From Streptomyces sp. ISL-96 (GTDB lineage Bacteria; Actinomycetota; Actinomycetes; Streptomycetales; Streptomycetaceae), in the NCBI RefSeq assembly GCF_018614035.1, contig NZ_JAGGPA010000077.1:1-64000 (forward strand): a stretch of DNA of 64,000 nucleotides, written 5' to 3'. Within the stretch, counting starts at the first letter, position 1. Every line of letters starts with the position of its first letter. Below are positions 53,483 to 61,622 of the stretch, in pieces. Under the pieces are notes generated by a model. The model made no database searches and was not told where the DNA came from. It saw only the letters and a program-made list of their open reading frames with translations. A program made the position numbers and the translations under genes.

Positions 53483-55353
53483 GCGCAATCGCCGGCTGGG
53501 TCGACTTCGAACGGGACCTGTCCCCGCAAGTCGACACCGTCGAGGCCATGGCGGCCGCCCTCGCCCACCGCGGCCCGGACGGTCAGGGCACCTGGATCGA
53601 GGGACACGCCGCGCTCGCGCACCGGCGCCTGGCTCTCCTCGACGTGACAGACACCGGCAGGCAGCCTGTTGCGTTCACCACCGACGGCGGCACCACCGTC
53701 GCGGTGCTCACCCTCGACGGGGCGATCACCAACCATGTGGAGCTGCGCAACGAACTGGCCGCCAAGGGCCACCGATTCACCAGCGGTGGGGACGGCGAGA
53801 CGGCCCTGCACGCCTACCTGGAATGGGGCACCGACTTCCTCACCCGACTCGAGGGCCTCTTCGCGATCGCGCTGTGGGACGTACGCAGCCAAGAGCTGCT
53901 GCTGGCCCGTGACCGCCTCGGCGTCAAGCCGCTCAGCTACTACCCCACCGCCACCGGCGTGCTCTTCGGCTCCGAGCCCAAGGCACTCCTGGCCCACCCG
54001 GACGTCGCCCCGGTCGTCGATGCAGACGGACTGCGGGAGCTGTTCGCGCACAGCCGCAAGCCCGGCACGGCCGTCTTCCGCGGCATGCGTGAGATCATTC
54101 CCGGCCACGTCCTGGTCGTGCGCCGTACCGGAAGCCAAGAACAGCGCTACTGGTCGCTGCCCGCCCGGCAGCACACCGACAGCCTCGAGGACACCATCAC
54201 CACCGTCCGGGGCCTGCTGGCCGACGCCGTCACCTCCCACCTGCGCGCCGATGTGCCCGTGGGCGCCATGCTCTCCGGCGGCATCGACTCCAGCGCCCTG
54301 ACCGCCCTCGCCCATCGGACACTGACCGCCGGCGGTGCCGGTCCGCTGCGCAGCTTCTCGGTGAACTTCACCGGCTACACCGAGAACTTCGAGCCGCACC
54401 CTACGATGCGCTCCACGCCCGACGCACCGTTCGCGGCGCTCGCCTCGCAGCACATCGGCTCGCAGCACACCGAAATCCTCCTCGACACCGCCGCTCTCAC
54501 AGACCCTGAGGTGCACGCCGCCGCGCTGCGCGGCCAGGACGCCCCGTCCCCGCTCGGCGACATGGACGTCTCCCTCATCCAGTTCTTCGCCCGGCTTCGC
54601 GAGGCGGGCTTTGCCGCCGTGCTCTCCGGCGAGACCGCCGACGAGGTCTTCAACGGCTACTTCTGGGCGTACGACCCGAAGCACAGCAACTCGCAGACCT
54701 TCCCCTGGGTCTCCTTCGAGCGTGGCCACGACGCCGCCGCAGGCGGGCTGGGCACCTCCATGGTCGACCGGCAGCTGCGCAAGGATCTCGACTTCCTCGG
54801 CTACGCCGACCAGCACTACCACGACGCCCTCACCGAGGTTCCGCACATCGACGGCGACACACCTGCCGAGCGCCGGGCCCGCGAGGTCACTTACCTCGCT
54901 CTCACCCGCTGGGCGCCAACTCACCTCGACCGCGCCGACCGAATGAGTATGGCCCACGGTGTGCAGCTGCGGCCGCCGTTCTGCGACCGGGCGCTCGTCG
55001 AGTACGTCTACAACGTGCCGGCCGCCATGAAGCGTGTGGACGGAGTAGAGAAGAGCCTGCTGCGTTCCGCAGTCGCCGACCTGCTCCCCGAGGCCGTGCT
55101 GCACCGGAAGAAGAGCGCGTACCCCACTACCCAGGAAGCGTCCTACGGAGACTTCGTACGCCGCCGGTTCGCCGAGCTCGCCAGCGACCGCAAAGCCGCT
55201 GTCGCGGATCTGCTCGACGCCTCGGCCACCTCCAGGGCACTGTCCGCCGACTCGCCGCAGGGCGCCTTCGCCTGGGTCGAGCGAGCCAGCATGGAGATGG
55301 TGCTGCAGCTCGAGACCTGGCTGACCGAGTACCGGATCGACCTCCAGTTGTGA
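53479..55353 (+). CDS. Asparagine synthetase-like amidotransferase lacking the N-terminal Cys
   Basis: A 624-residue AsnB-family enzyme. The C-terminal synthetase domain is intact: the ATP loop LSGGIDSSALTAL starts near residue 265, and later come GETADEVFNGYF and RADRMSMAHGVQLRPPF. The N-terminal glutaminase domain is present in length (HRGPDGQGTW, RRLALLD) but begins MSAIAGWVDF. The Cys2 nucleophile of glutamine-dependent enzymes is Ser, and the next Gly is Ala. It should activate a carboxylate as its adenylate and use free ammonia or another amine. In xantholipin/lysolipin-type clusters this enzyme provides the ring nitrogen. ATG 53479 overlaps the previous stop. Confidence 0.92.
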   Translation: MSAIAGWVDFERDLSPQVDTVEAMAAALAHRGPDGQGTWIEGHAALAHRRLALLDVTDTGRQPVAFTTDGGTTVAVLTLDGAITNHVELRNELAAKGHRFTSGGDGETALHAYLEWGTDFLTRLEGLFAIALWDVRSQELLLARDRLGVKPLSYYPTATGVLFGSEPKALLAHPDVAPVVDADGLRELFAHSRKPGTAVFRGMREIIPGHVLVVRRTGSQEQRYWSLPARQHTDSLEDTITTVRGLLADAVTSHLRADVPVGAMLSGGIDSSALTALAHRTLTAGGAGPLRSFSVNFTGYTENFEPHPTMRSTPDAPFAALASQHIGSQHTEILLDTAALTDPEVHAAALRGQDAPSPLGDMDVSLIQFFARLREAGFAAVLSGETADEVFNGYFWAYDPKHSNSQTFPWVSFERGHDAAAGGLGTSMVDRQLRKDLDFLGYADQHYHDALTEVPHIDGDTPAERRAREVTYLALTRWAPTHLDRADRMSMAHGVQLRPPFCDRALVEYVYNVPAAMKRVDGVEKSLLRSAVADLLPEAVLHRKKSAYPTTQEASYGDFVRRRFAELASDRKAAVADLLDASATSRALSADSPQGAFAWVERASMEMVLQLETWLTEYRIDLQL

Positions 55354-55369
55354 CGTCACAAGCCGCCGG

Positions 55370-55398
55370 TCCAGACCGCTTCAAGAGAGCTTCGAGAA
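55370..55398 (+). promoter_or_regulatory. SARP-box-like heptamer repeats before core PKS operon
   Basis: TCCAGAC (55370), TCAAGAG (55381) and TCGAGAA (55392) are three direct heptamers spaced exactly 11 bp, 47-75 bases before the GTG at 55445. This is the best of the three repeat sets and the best-placed target for the SARP activators. Confidence 0.6.
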
Positions 55399-55444
55399 CC
55401 ACCCACGAGGGTGGAGCAATGACCGAAGGAGCCAGGAGGGCAAC

Positions 55445-55816
55445 GTGCACCGCACACTGATCGTGGCGAGGATGAACCTCGCCGACGCCGAAGGCGTCGG
55501 CCAGGTCTTCGCGGACTCGGACAGCACCGACCTGCCGCACATGGTGGGCGTCTCCCGGCGAACCCTGTTCGCCTTCCACGACCTGTACTTCCACCTTGTC
55601 GAGGCCGAGCAGGACATCGGCCCGAACCTCTACAAGGCACGCAGCCATCCGCTGTACAACGACATCAACACCCGGCTGCAGGAATTCATCTCCCCCTACG
55701 ACCCGAACTGGCGTGAGCCGCGCGACGCGATGGCCGTCCCGTTCTACTCATGGACCCCCGACAGCGGCCCGGTCATCACCCGGCCGTCCGCTGCGAACCT
55801 GGGCGGTACCCGATGA
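55445..55816 (+). CDS. TcmI-type polyketide cyclase
   Basis: A 123-residue ferredoxin-fold cyclase of the TcmI/WhiE-VII family. Signatures are the N-terminal RTLIVARMNLADAEGV and the segment GVSRRTLFAFHDLYFHL followed by DIGPNL. These enzymes close later rings of linear and pentangular polyketides. GTG 55445 follows CAGGAGG. It is the first gene of the core PKS operon; the stop overlaps the ATG of the cupin gene. Confidence 0.93.
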   Translation: MHRTLIVARMNLADAEGVGQVFADSDSTDLPHMVGVSRRTLFAFHDLYFHLVEAEQDIGPNLYKARSHPLYNDINTRLQEFISPYDPNWREPRDAMAVPFYSWTPDSGPVITRPSAANLGGTR

Positions 55817-56244
55817 CCACTGCAGCGACCCCCACCAAGGTCAACCTGGAAGAAGTGGTCCCCAACCGCAAGCGCGGCGGCGACATCCGGATCACACTCA
55901 GCCCGCGTACCACCGGCTGCACCTCCGGCTTCGGCGGGACCCTCACCCTAGAACCGGGCGAATACGTCACCGAGCACCTGCACCCCTACTCCGAGGAGTT
56001 CCTCCACGTCGTCGCCGGCGATCTGGAGATCTCCCTCGACGGAGAGAAGGCGCGCATCGGTCCGGGTGACTCCCTGCTCGTCCCGATCGGCGTCCGCCAC
56101 CGGCTGGTCAACTCCGGCCAGGAGCCGGCGCGGGTGGTCTTCCACCTTTCCCCGCTGGCGCCACGCCCGGAGCTCGGGCACGTCGACACCGAGGCTCCGC
56201 TCGTCGACGGCGGCGCCAACCCGGACGTCGGAGGAACCCGATGA
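55813..56244 (+). CDS. Cupin-domain polyketide cyclase/oxygenase-like protein
   Basis: A 143-residue cupin. The first metal motif is YVTEHLHPYSEEFLHVVAG and the second GDSLLVPIGVRHRLVN, both with intact His and Glu. Cupin proteins of this kind (WhiE-II/CurC-type) sit directly before the ketosynthase genes in spore-pigment and pentangular polyphenol clusters and assist cyclisation or oxidation. ATG 55813 and the stop at 56242-56244 both overlap neighbours, so it is part of a tightly coupled unit. Confidence 0.9.
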   Translation: MTTAATPTKVNLEEVVPNRKRGGDIRITLSPRTTGCTSGFGGTLTLEPGEYVTEHLHPYSEEFLHVVAGDLEISLDGEKARIGPGDSLLVPIGVRHRLVNSGQEPARVVFHLSPLAPRPELGHVDTEAPLVDGGANPDVGGTR

Positions 56245-57518
56245 GCCGTCGCGCCGTGATCACCGGGGTCGGCGCCGTCGCACCCGGCGGCATCGGCCGG
56301 GACGCCTACTGGGACCTGCTCTCAAACGGCCGCACAGCCACCCGAGAGATCACCCTGTTCGACGCATCGAACTTCCGCTCGCGGGTCGCCGCCGAGTGCG
56401 ACTTCGCCCCGATGGCCGCGGGCCTCAGCGCCCAGGAAGTACGCCGGATGGACAGGGCCGCCCAGTTCGCGGTCATCGCGGCTCGGGAGGCGATCGAGGA
56501 CAGCGGCATAGACATCGCATCCGGTGACCCCGGCCGGATCGGTGTGAGCATCGGCAGTGCCGTCGGGTGCACCACCGGTCTGGAGGACGAGTACGCGGTC
56601 CTGTCGGACGGCGGCAAGAACTGGCTCGTTGACCACACCTACGGTGTCCCGCACCTGTACGGCTACATGGTCCCCAGCACGCTGGCGGCCGAAGTCGCCT
56701 GGCAGGCCAGGGCGGAGGGCCCCGTCGCGCTGATCTCCACCGGCTGCACCTCCGGCCTCGACGCGGTCGCCCACGGGGTCCAGCTCATCGAGGAGGGCAC
56801 CGCCGATATCGTCATCGCGGGCGCCACTGACGCCCCGCTGTCGCCCATTACCTCCGCCTGCTTCGACGCCATCAAGGCCACGACACCGAACACCGACCAC
56901 GTCCCCGGCACCGCCTCCCGGCCCTTCGACGGCCGCCGCGACGGCTTCGTACTCGGCGAGGGCTCCGCTGTCATGGTGATCGAAGAGGCCGAATCGGCCC
57001 GCCGCCGGGGCGCCACCGCCTACGCCGAGGTAGTCGGCTTCGCCAGCCGCTCCAACGCCTTTCACATGACCGGGCTCAAGCCTGATGGCCGCGAGATGGC
57101 CGAAGCCATCAAGGTCGCCCTGGAGCGGGCCAGGCTCAATCCGGAAGACATCGACCACATCAACGCACACGGCTCGGGCACCAAGCAGAACGACCGCCAC
57201 GAAACGGCCGCTTTCAAGCGGAGCCTGGGGCAGCGCGCCCACGAGATCCCGATCAGCTCGATCAAGTCGATGATCGGGCACTCGCTGGGGGCGATCGGCT
57301 CGCTGGAAGTGGCCGCCTGCGCCCTGGCGCTCCGTCACCAGGTGGTGCCGCCGACCGCGAACCTCACGGTTCCCGACCCCCAGTGCGATCTCGACTATGT
57401 GCCGGTCACCGCCCGGGAACACCGCATGGACCACGTACTGAGTGTCGGCAGCGGATTCGGCGGCTTCCAGAGCGCCATGATTCTCGGCCGCCCCGGAAGC
57501 GGAAAGGAGGCGGCATGA
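56241..57518 (+). CDS. Type II PKS ketosynthase alpha (KS-alpha)
   Basis: A 425-residue condensing enzyme. The active-site Cys169 lies in STGCTSGLDAVAHG, the two His in NAHGSGTKQNDRHE and SIKSMIGHSLGAIG, giving a complete Cys-His-His triad. With KS-beta it forms the heterodimer that elongates the ACP-bound polyketide by decarboxylative condensation. ATG 56241 overlaps the cupin stop and its own stop overlaps KS-beta. Its relatedness to pentangular-type KS-alphas is suggested by neighbours, not measured here. Confidence 0.98.
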   Translation: MSRRAVITGVGAVAPGGIGRDAYWDLLSNGRTATREITLFDASNFRSRVAAECDFAPMAAGLSAQEVRRMDRAAQFAVIAAREAIEDSGIDIASGDPGRIGVSIGSAVGCTTGLEDEYAVLSDGGKNWLVDHTYGVPHLYGYMVPSTLAAEVAWQARAEGPVALISTGCTSGLDAVAHGVQLIEEGTADIVIAGATDAPLSPITSACFDAIKATTPNTDHVPGTASRPFDGRRDGFVLGEGSAVMVIEEAESARRRGATAYAEVVGFASRSNAFHMTGLKPDGREMAEAIKVALERARLNPEDIDHINAHGSGTKQNDRHETAAFKRSLGQRAHEIPISSIKSMIGHSLGAIGSLEVAACALALRHQVVPPTANLTVPDPQCDLDYVPVTAREHRMDHVLSVGSGFGGFQSAMILGRPGSGKEAA

Positions 57519-58777
57519 GCGCGCTCGGCATACCCGAGGGACGGCGGCGCCCGGCAGTCGTCACCGGCCTCGGTGTGGTCGCCCCCACCGGCATCGGGGT
57601 CCGCCAGCACTGGGAGTCCGTGCTGGCCGGCAAGAGCGGTCTGGGCCGCATCACCCGTTTCGACCCGTCCCCGTACCCGGTCAGTGTGGCTGGAGAGGTA
57701 CCCGGCTTCGAGACCGGCGAACAGGTCCCCAGAGGCCTGATCGACCGAACCGACCGGTTCACCCACTTCGCGCTGGCCGCGGCCGAGGCGGCGCTCACCG
57801 ACGCGGACGTCGACCCGAAGCAAGTGCCCGAGTACGAGATGGCTGTGGTCACCGCAAGCTCGTCCGGCGGCACCGAGTTCGGCCAGCACGAGATGGAGCA
57901 GCTGTACCAGAAGGGCCCGGCCTGGGTCGGTGCCTACCAGTCGATCGCCTGGTTCTATGCGGCCACCACAGGCCAGGTTGCCATCCGCCACGGCATGCGC
58001 GGCCCCTGCGGGGTCGTCTGCGCCGAGCAGGCTGGCGGCCTGGACGCGCTGGGCCAGTCCCGGCGGCTGCTGGACACCGGCTCCCGGCTAGTCCTGAGCG
58101 GCGGCACGGACGCCTCGCTGTGCCCATACGGCCTGACCGCCCAACTGGCCACCGGCGCGCTGTCCACCGCAGACGACCCAACCCGCGCCTACCTGCCGTT
58201 CGACGAGGCCGCCGACGGCTACGCGCCCGGCGAAGGCGGAGCCATCCTGCTCGTCGAGACGCAGGAGAGCGCCCGCGAACGAGGCGTCCACCACTACGGC
58301 CGGATCCTCGGCTACGCCGCCGGGTTCGACCCGCTGCCCAGTACGGGGCGCCCGCCTGTGCTCGCCTCGGTGATCCGCCGGGCCCTCGCGGACGCAGGGG
58401 TCACCGCACAAGGCGTGGACGTCGTTTTCGCCGACGCCGCCGGTGTGCCGGACCTCGACCGTGCCGAAGCCGCCGCGATCAACGAGGTGTTCGGTGTCGG
58501 CCAGGTGCCGGTGACCGCGCCCAAGACCCTCACCGGTCGGCTGTACGCCGGCGGTGCGGCCCTGGACGTGGCCACGGCTCTGCTCAGCCTGAGCGCCGGC
58601 GTGATCCCGCACACCACCGGCACCGACCGCCCCGCCCCCGGGCTGGGCATCGACCTCGTCGTCGGCCGCCCACGGCACACCGCGGCGCGGACCGCTGTGG
58701 TCCTGGCCCGCGGTCACGGCGGTTTCACGTCCGCGCTGGTCGTGGACGCCGGGGATCGCACGGACCACACGAAGTGA
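57515..58777 (+). CDS. Type II PKS chain length factor (KS-beta)
   Basis: A 420-residue partner of KS-alpha. The position of the active Cys is Gln (CAEQAGGLDALG, about Gln172), the mark of KS-beta proteins that decarboxylate malonyl-ACP and set chain length. Other KS-fold motifs are retained (DGYAPGEGGAILLVE). The ATG overlaps the KS-alpha stop (ATGA) and is preceded by AAAGGAGG. Chain length cannot be read directly; the gene set suggests a long chain (about 12-13 extensions). Unusually, no ACP gene follows. Confidence 0.97.
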   Translation: MSALGIPEGRRRPAVVTGLGVVAPTGIGVRQHWESVLAGKSGLGRITRFDPSPYPVSVAGEVPGFETGEQVPRGLIDRTDRFTHFALAAAEAALTDADVDPKQVPEYEMAVVTASSSGGTEFGQHEMEQLYQKGPAWVGAYQSIAWFYAATTGQVAIRHGMRGPCGVVCAEQAGGLDALGQSRRLLDTGSRLVLSGGTDASLCPYGLTAQLATGALSTADDPTRAYLPFDEAADGYAPGEGGAILLVETQESARERGVHHYGRILGYAAGFDPLPSTGRPPVLASVIRRALADAGVTAQGVDVVFADAAGVPDLDRAEAAAINEVFGVGQVPVTAPKTLTGRLYAGGAALDVATALLSLSAGVIPHTTGTDRPAPGLGIDLVVGRPRHTAARTAVVLARGHGGFTSALVVDAGDRTDHTK

Positions 58778-58804
58778 CCCCCCAAACGCGAAAGGCAGGA
58801 AGTC

Positions 58805-58900
58805 ATGAGCAATTACACCGCGGATGACCTGACGCACGAGCACACCGCGCGTGAAGCCATCGGCCACGTCGGCCCACTCCTCGCGGAGGTTCGAGTCTGA
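58805..58900 (+). CDS. Putative 31-aa protein in the slot normally held by the ACP gene
   Basis: An ATG at 58805 follows AGGAAG and opens a 31-codon frame (begins MSNYTADDLTHEHTAREA) whose TGA overlaps the ATG of the cyclase-ketoreductase gene. It is acidic/His-rich at the start, with no DSL phosphopantetheine motif and no resemblance to an ACP that I can support. It may serve as a translated coupler for the next gene, or be the residue of a replaced gene. Function unknown. Confidence 0.45.
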   Translation: MSNYTADDLTHEHTAREAIGHVGPLLAEVRV

Positions 58901-60108
58901 TGGCAGGACACACCCGCAACTCCATTGTCATCGACGCCCCGATGGACCTCGTCTGGGAGCGCACGAACGACGTGGCGTCCTGGACCGAGCTGTTCAGCGA
59001 GTACTCCGTCGCCGAAATCCTCGAGCAGGACGGCTCCACCGTCACCTTCCGGCTCGCCCTGCACCCCGACGAGAACGACAAGGTGTGGAGCTGGGTCTCC
59101 CAGCGCACCACAGATGTGGCGACCCGCACCGTCCGTGCCCACCGCGTCGAGACCGGCCCCTTCGAGTACATGAACATCCACTGGGAGTACACCCAGACGG
59201 ACGAGGGCGTCCGGATGCAATGGACCCAGGACTTCCACATGAAGGACGGGGCCCCGCTCGACGACGAGGGCATGACGGACCGGATCAACCGCAACAGCCT
59301 GGTCCAGATGAACCTCATCAAGTCCAAGATCGAGGCCGCCGCCCACGCGCAGCGCACGCCGTTCGCGGATCTGGCGGGCAAGCGGATCCTGGTCACCGGC
59401 GGCTCCCGGGGGATCGGGCGCGGCATCGTGCTCGCCGCCGCACGGTCCGGTGCCGACGTCGTCACCTGCTACCGGCAGGAGAATGACTACGTCACGTCGC
59501 TGGGCAAGGAGCTCGCCTCGCTCCCCGGCACCCAGCACGTGCTGCAGGCCGATGCAAGCGAGGCCTCCGGCGCACGACTGCTGGCGCAGCAGGCCCAGAA
59601 GCTGCTCGGCGGCCTCGACGCGGTCATCAACAACGCCGGCGACTTCACGCCGACGCCCTACCCAGAGTTGACCGACGCCGCGTGGGCCACCGCGCTGCAG
59701 TCGAACCTCACCGGCCCCCACCAGGTCACACAGGCCATGCTGCCGCTGCTCGGCAAGGGCGCCTCGATCGTCAACATCGGCTCCACCGTGGCCCGTATCG
59801 GCATGGCCAGCGGCGCCCACTACACCGCCGTCAAGCAGGCCCTGGTCGGCCTGACCCGCTCCCTGGCCCGCGAACTGGGTCCACAGGGCATCCGCGTCAA
59901 CACGGTCTCGCCCGGACGCATTGCCACCGAAGCGCTCGACGAGCTGCCGCCCGAGGCCGCCGCCCAGCAGCGCGCGGTCTTCTCGAAGTTCACCGCCCTC
60001 GGCCGCCTCGGCGCCCCGCAGGAGATAGCCGACGTCGTGCTCTTCCTGATCAGCGACCAGGCCTCCTACATCACCGGCCAGAACATCCACGTCGACGGCT
60101 GCGTGTGA
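58900..60108 (+). CDS. Fused WhiE-VI/TcmN-type aromatase and SDR ketoreductase
   Basis: A 402-residue fusion. Residues 1-~150 form a START-type aromatase/cyclase (IVIDAPMDLVWERTNDV, FEYMNIHWEYTQ, MTDRINRNS) of the WhiE-ORFVI/TcmN class. Residues ~160-402 form an SDR with TGGSRGIGRGI, an intact Ser and the YTAVK active site. The cyclase ends and the reductase begins without a stop. Fusion would couple first-ring formation to a ketoreduction on the same chain. The following separate SDR shares a nearly identical DNA segment, so one reductase arose from the other. ATG 58900 overlaps the preceding small frame. Confidence 0.93.
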   Translation: MAGHTRNSIVIDAPMDLVWERTNDVASWTELFSEYSVAEILEQDGSTVTFRLALHPDENDKVWSWVSQRTTDVATRTVRAHRVETGPFEYMNIHWEYTQTDEGVRMQWTQDFHMKDGAPLDDEGMTDRINRNSLVQMNLIKSKIEAAAHAQRTPFADLAGKRILVTGGSRGIGRGIVLAAARSGADVVTCYRQENDYVTSLGKELASLPGTQHVLQADASEASGARLLAQQAQKLLGGLDAVINNAGDFTPTPYPELTDAAWATALQSNLTGPHQVTQAMLPLLGKGASIVNIGSTVARIGMASGAHYTAVKQALVGLTRSLARELGPQGIRVNTVSPGRIATEALDELPPEAAAQQRAVFSKFTALGRLGAPQEIADVVLFLISDQASYITGQNIHVDGCV

Positions 60109-60140
60109 GCCACCGTCGCACCACCGAAGGGACAGACCCC

Positions 60141-60890
60141 GTGGAACTCGGACTGCAGGGCAAGAAACTCCTCGTCACCGGCGGCTCCCGGGGCATCGGG
60201 CGCGGCATCGTGCTCGCCGCCGCACGGGCCGGTGCCGACGTGCTCACCTGCTACGTGCAGGAAAGTGAGCACGTCGAAAGCCTGCGCCGGGAGCTGAAGC
60301 AGACCGGCGGCGACCACGAAGTCGTACGCGCGGACGTCGGCGACCTGGAGCAGGTCGACGACCTCGTTGCGATGGCCAAGGACAAGTACGGAAAGCTCGA
60401 CGGCATCGTCAACAATGCCGGTGTCATCAGCCACGTACCCTTCGCCGAGCTCGCCCCGGACGAGTGGTCGCGCGTCCTGGACACCAACCTGACAGCTGCC
60501 TACCGCGTAATCCAGCAGGCGCTGCCGCTGCTGGGCACAGGCGCATCGGTCGTCAACATCGGCTCGCGCGGTGCTGCCGCCGGCATCCCGCTGCGCGCCC
60601 ACTACACCGCGGCCAAGGCGGCAATGATCGGCCTCACCCGCTCGCTCGCCAAGGAACTGGGCGGCAAGGGGATCCGGGTCAACGTGGTGGCCCCCGGCGT
60701 CATCGAGACCGAGGCCTTCGACGCCATGCCGGCCGAGCGCGCCGAGGGCCTGCGCGCGACATACGCGCAGAAGACAGCCCTGGCCCGGCTGGGCCGGGTC
60801 GACGAGCTCGCCGCTCCGGTCCTGTTCCTGCTCAGCGACCTGTCGGCATACGTCACGGGCGAAACCCTCAACGTCGACGGAGGCATCTGA
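60141..60890 (+). CDS. SDR ketoreductase
   Basis: A 249-residue SDR with TGGSRGIGRGIVL, NNAGVI, the catalytic Ser in NIGSRGA and YTAAK. It resembles the reductase half of the preceding fusion protein; the DNA around the cofactor motif (60172-60253) differs from 59391-59472 at only about five positions. It probably reduces a different carbonyl of the polyketide. GTG 60141 follows GAAGGGACAG. Two adjacent ketoreductases fit pathways in which angular ring carbonyls are reduced separately. Confidence 0.93.
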   Translation: MELGLQGKKLLVTGGSRGIGRGIVLAAARAGADVLTCYVQESEHVESLRRELKQTGGDHEVVRADVGDLEQVDDLVAMAKDKYGKLDGIVNNAGVISHVPFAELAPDEWSRVLDTNLTAAYRVIQQALPLLGTGASVVNIGSRGAAAGIPLRAHYTAAKAAMIGLTRSLAKELGGKGIRVNVVAPGVIETEAFDAMPAERAEGLRATYAQKTALARLGRVDELAAPVLFLLSDLSAYVTGETLNVDGGI

Positions 60891-60892
60891 CC

Positions 60893-61216
60893 ATGCCCGA
60901 CGCAACCTTCCGGGTCATGCTCCGCATGCAGATCAAGCCCGGTATGGAGGCCGACTTCGAGCGGGTGTGGAAGGAGGTCGGTGGATCGGTCACCGACCAC
61001 CCGGCCAACCGCGGCCAGTGGCTGTCCAAGAGCACGACCGACAACGAGGACGGCATCTACTACATCATCAGCGACTGGGTCGACGAACCGAAGTTCCGCC
61101 AGTTCGAGACCAGCGACACCCACTTGCAGCACCGCACCAGGCTGCACCCGTACCGCAGCGGTGGCTCCATGGCGACGATGGAAATCGTCGCAAGCCTCTC
61201 GAAGGCGGCCGCATGA
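60893..61216 (+). CDS. Antibiotic biosynthesis monooxygenase-fold protein 1
   Basis: A 107-residue ferredoxin-like protein (VMLRMQIKPGMEADFERVW, later GQWLSKSTTD and YYIISDWVDEP). Relatives such as ActVA-ORF6 oxidise anthrones to quinones without cofactors. It starts 2 bases after the ketoreductase stop and overlaps the next, related gene (ATGA at 61213). A quinone-forming step alongside the DUF1772 protein is likely, making the oxidation redundant or regiospecific. Confidence 0.85.
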   Translation: MPDATFRVMLRMQIKPGMEADFERVWKEVGGSVTDHPANRGQWLSKSTTDNEDGIYYIISDWVDEPKFRQFETSDTHLQHRTRLHPYRSGGSMATMEIVASLSKAAA

Positions 61217-61521
61217 CGACCGCTCCCGCCGTGGAAGTGGTGCTTTACCACCTTTCCCACAAGGCCGAGGACGTCCTCGCGGCCTACCACGAGACCAGCC
61301 GTCGCATGGCCGGCACCCCCGGCCTGATGGGCAACCAGCTGATGAACGAGCTGGGCCGCCCCGACAGCTATGTCGTGCTCAGCCACTGGGACAGCTGGGA
61401 GTCCTTCGAGAAGTGGGAGAGCGGCCCGGAGCACAAGGGCCAGACGGCACCCTTGCGCGAGTTCCGCGACACCGAGCGGACCCGTCCGTTCGAGATCTAC
61501 AAGGTGCTCGCCAGCTACTGA
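61213..61521 (+). CDS. Antibiotic biosynthesis monooxygenase-fold protein 2
   Basis: A 102-residue protein of the same fold: VVLYHLSHKAEDVLAAYHET at the start, then GNQLMNELGRPDSYVVLSHW and ESFEKWESGPEHKGQTAPLR, a common pattern for ABM-domain oxygenases. It is coupled to its paralogue-like neighbour, so the two may form a heterodimer or act in turn. It ends the core operon; a hairpin follows. Confidence 0.87.
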   Translation: MTTAPAVEVVLYHLSHKAEDVLAAYHETSRRMAGTPGLMGNQLMNELGRPDSYVVLSHWDSWESFEKWESGPEHKGQTAPLREFRDTERTRPFEIYKVLASY

Positions 61522-61543
61522 CGCAGGCACGCACCGAAGGACC

Positions 61544-61572
61544 CCGCGGGGGGCGCACAGCGTCCCCCGCGG
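61544..61572 (+). terminator. Hairpin after core PKS operon
   Basis: CCGCGGGGG (61544-61552) and CCCCCGCGG (61564-61572) form a 9-base stem with 11-base loop, 23 bases after the last stop. No T-tract, so terminator function is probable rather than certain. Confidence 0.5.
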
Positions 61573-61622
61573 CCGTCTGTATGGCGGTCGGTGGCCCCGC
61601 AACGTCGTACGAAGGAGAGAGC

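Noticed and set aside
58805..58900. Short frame as a degraded ACP
   Set aside because: No DSL motif and no ACP-like helices; 31 residues are too few to support the claim.
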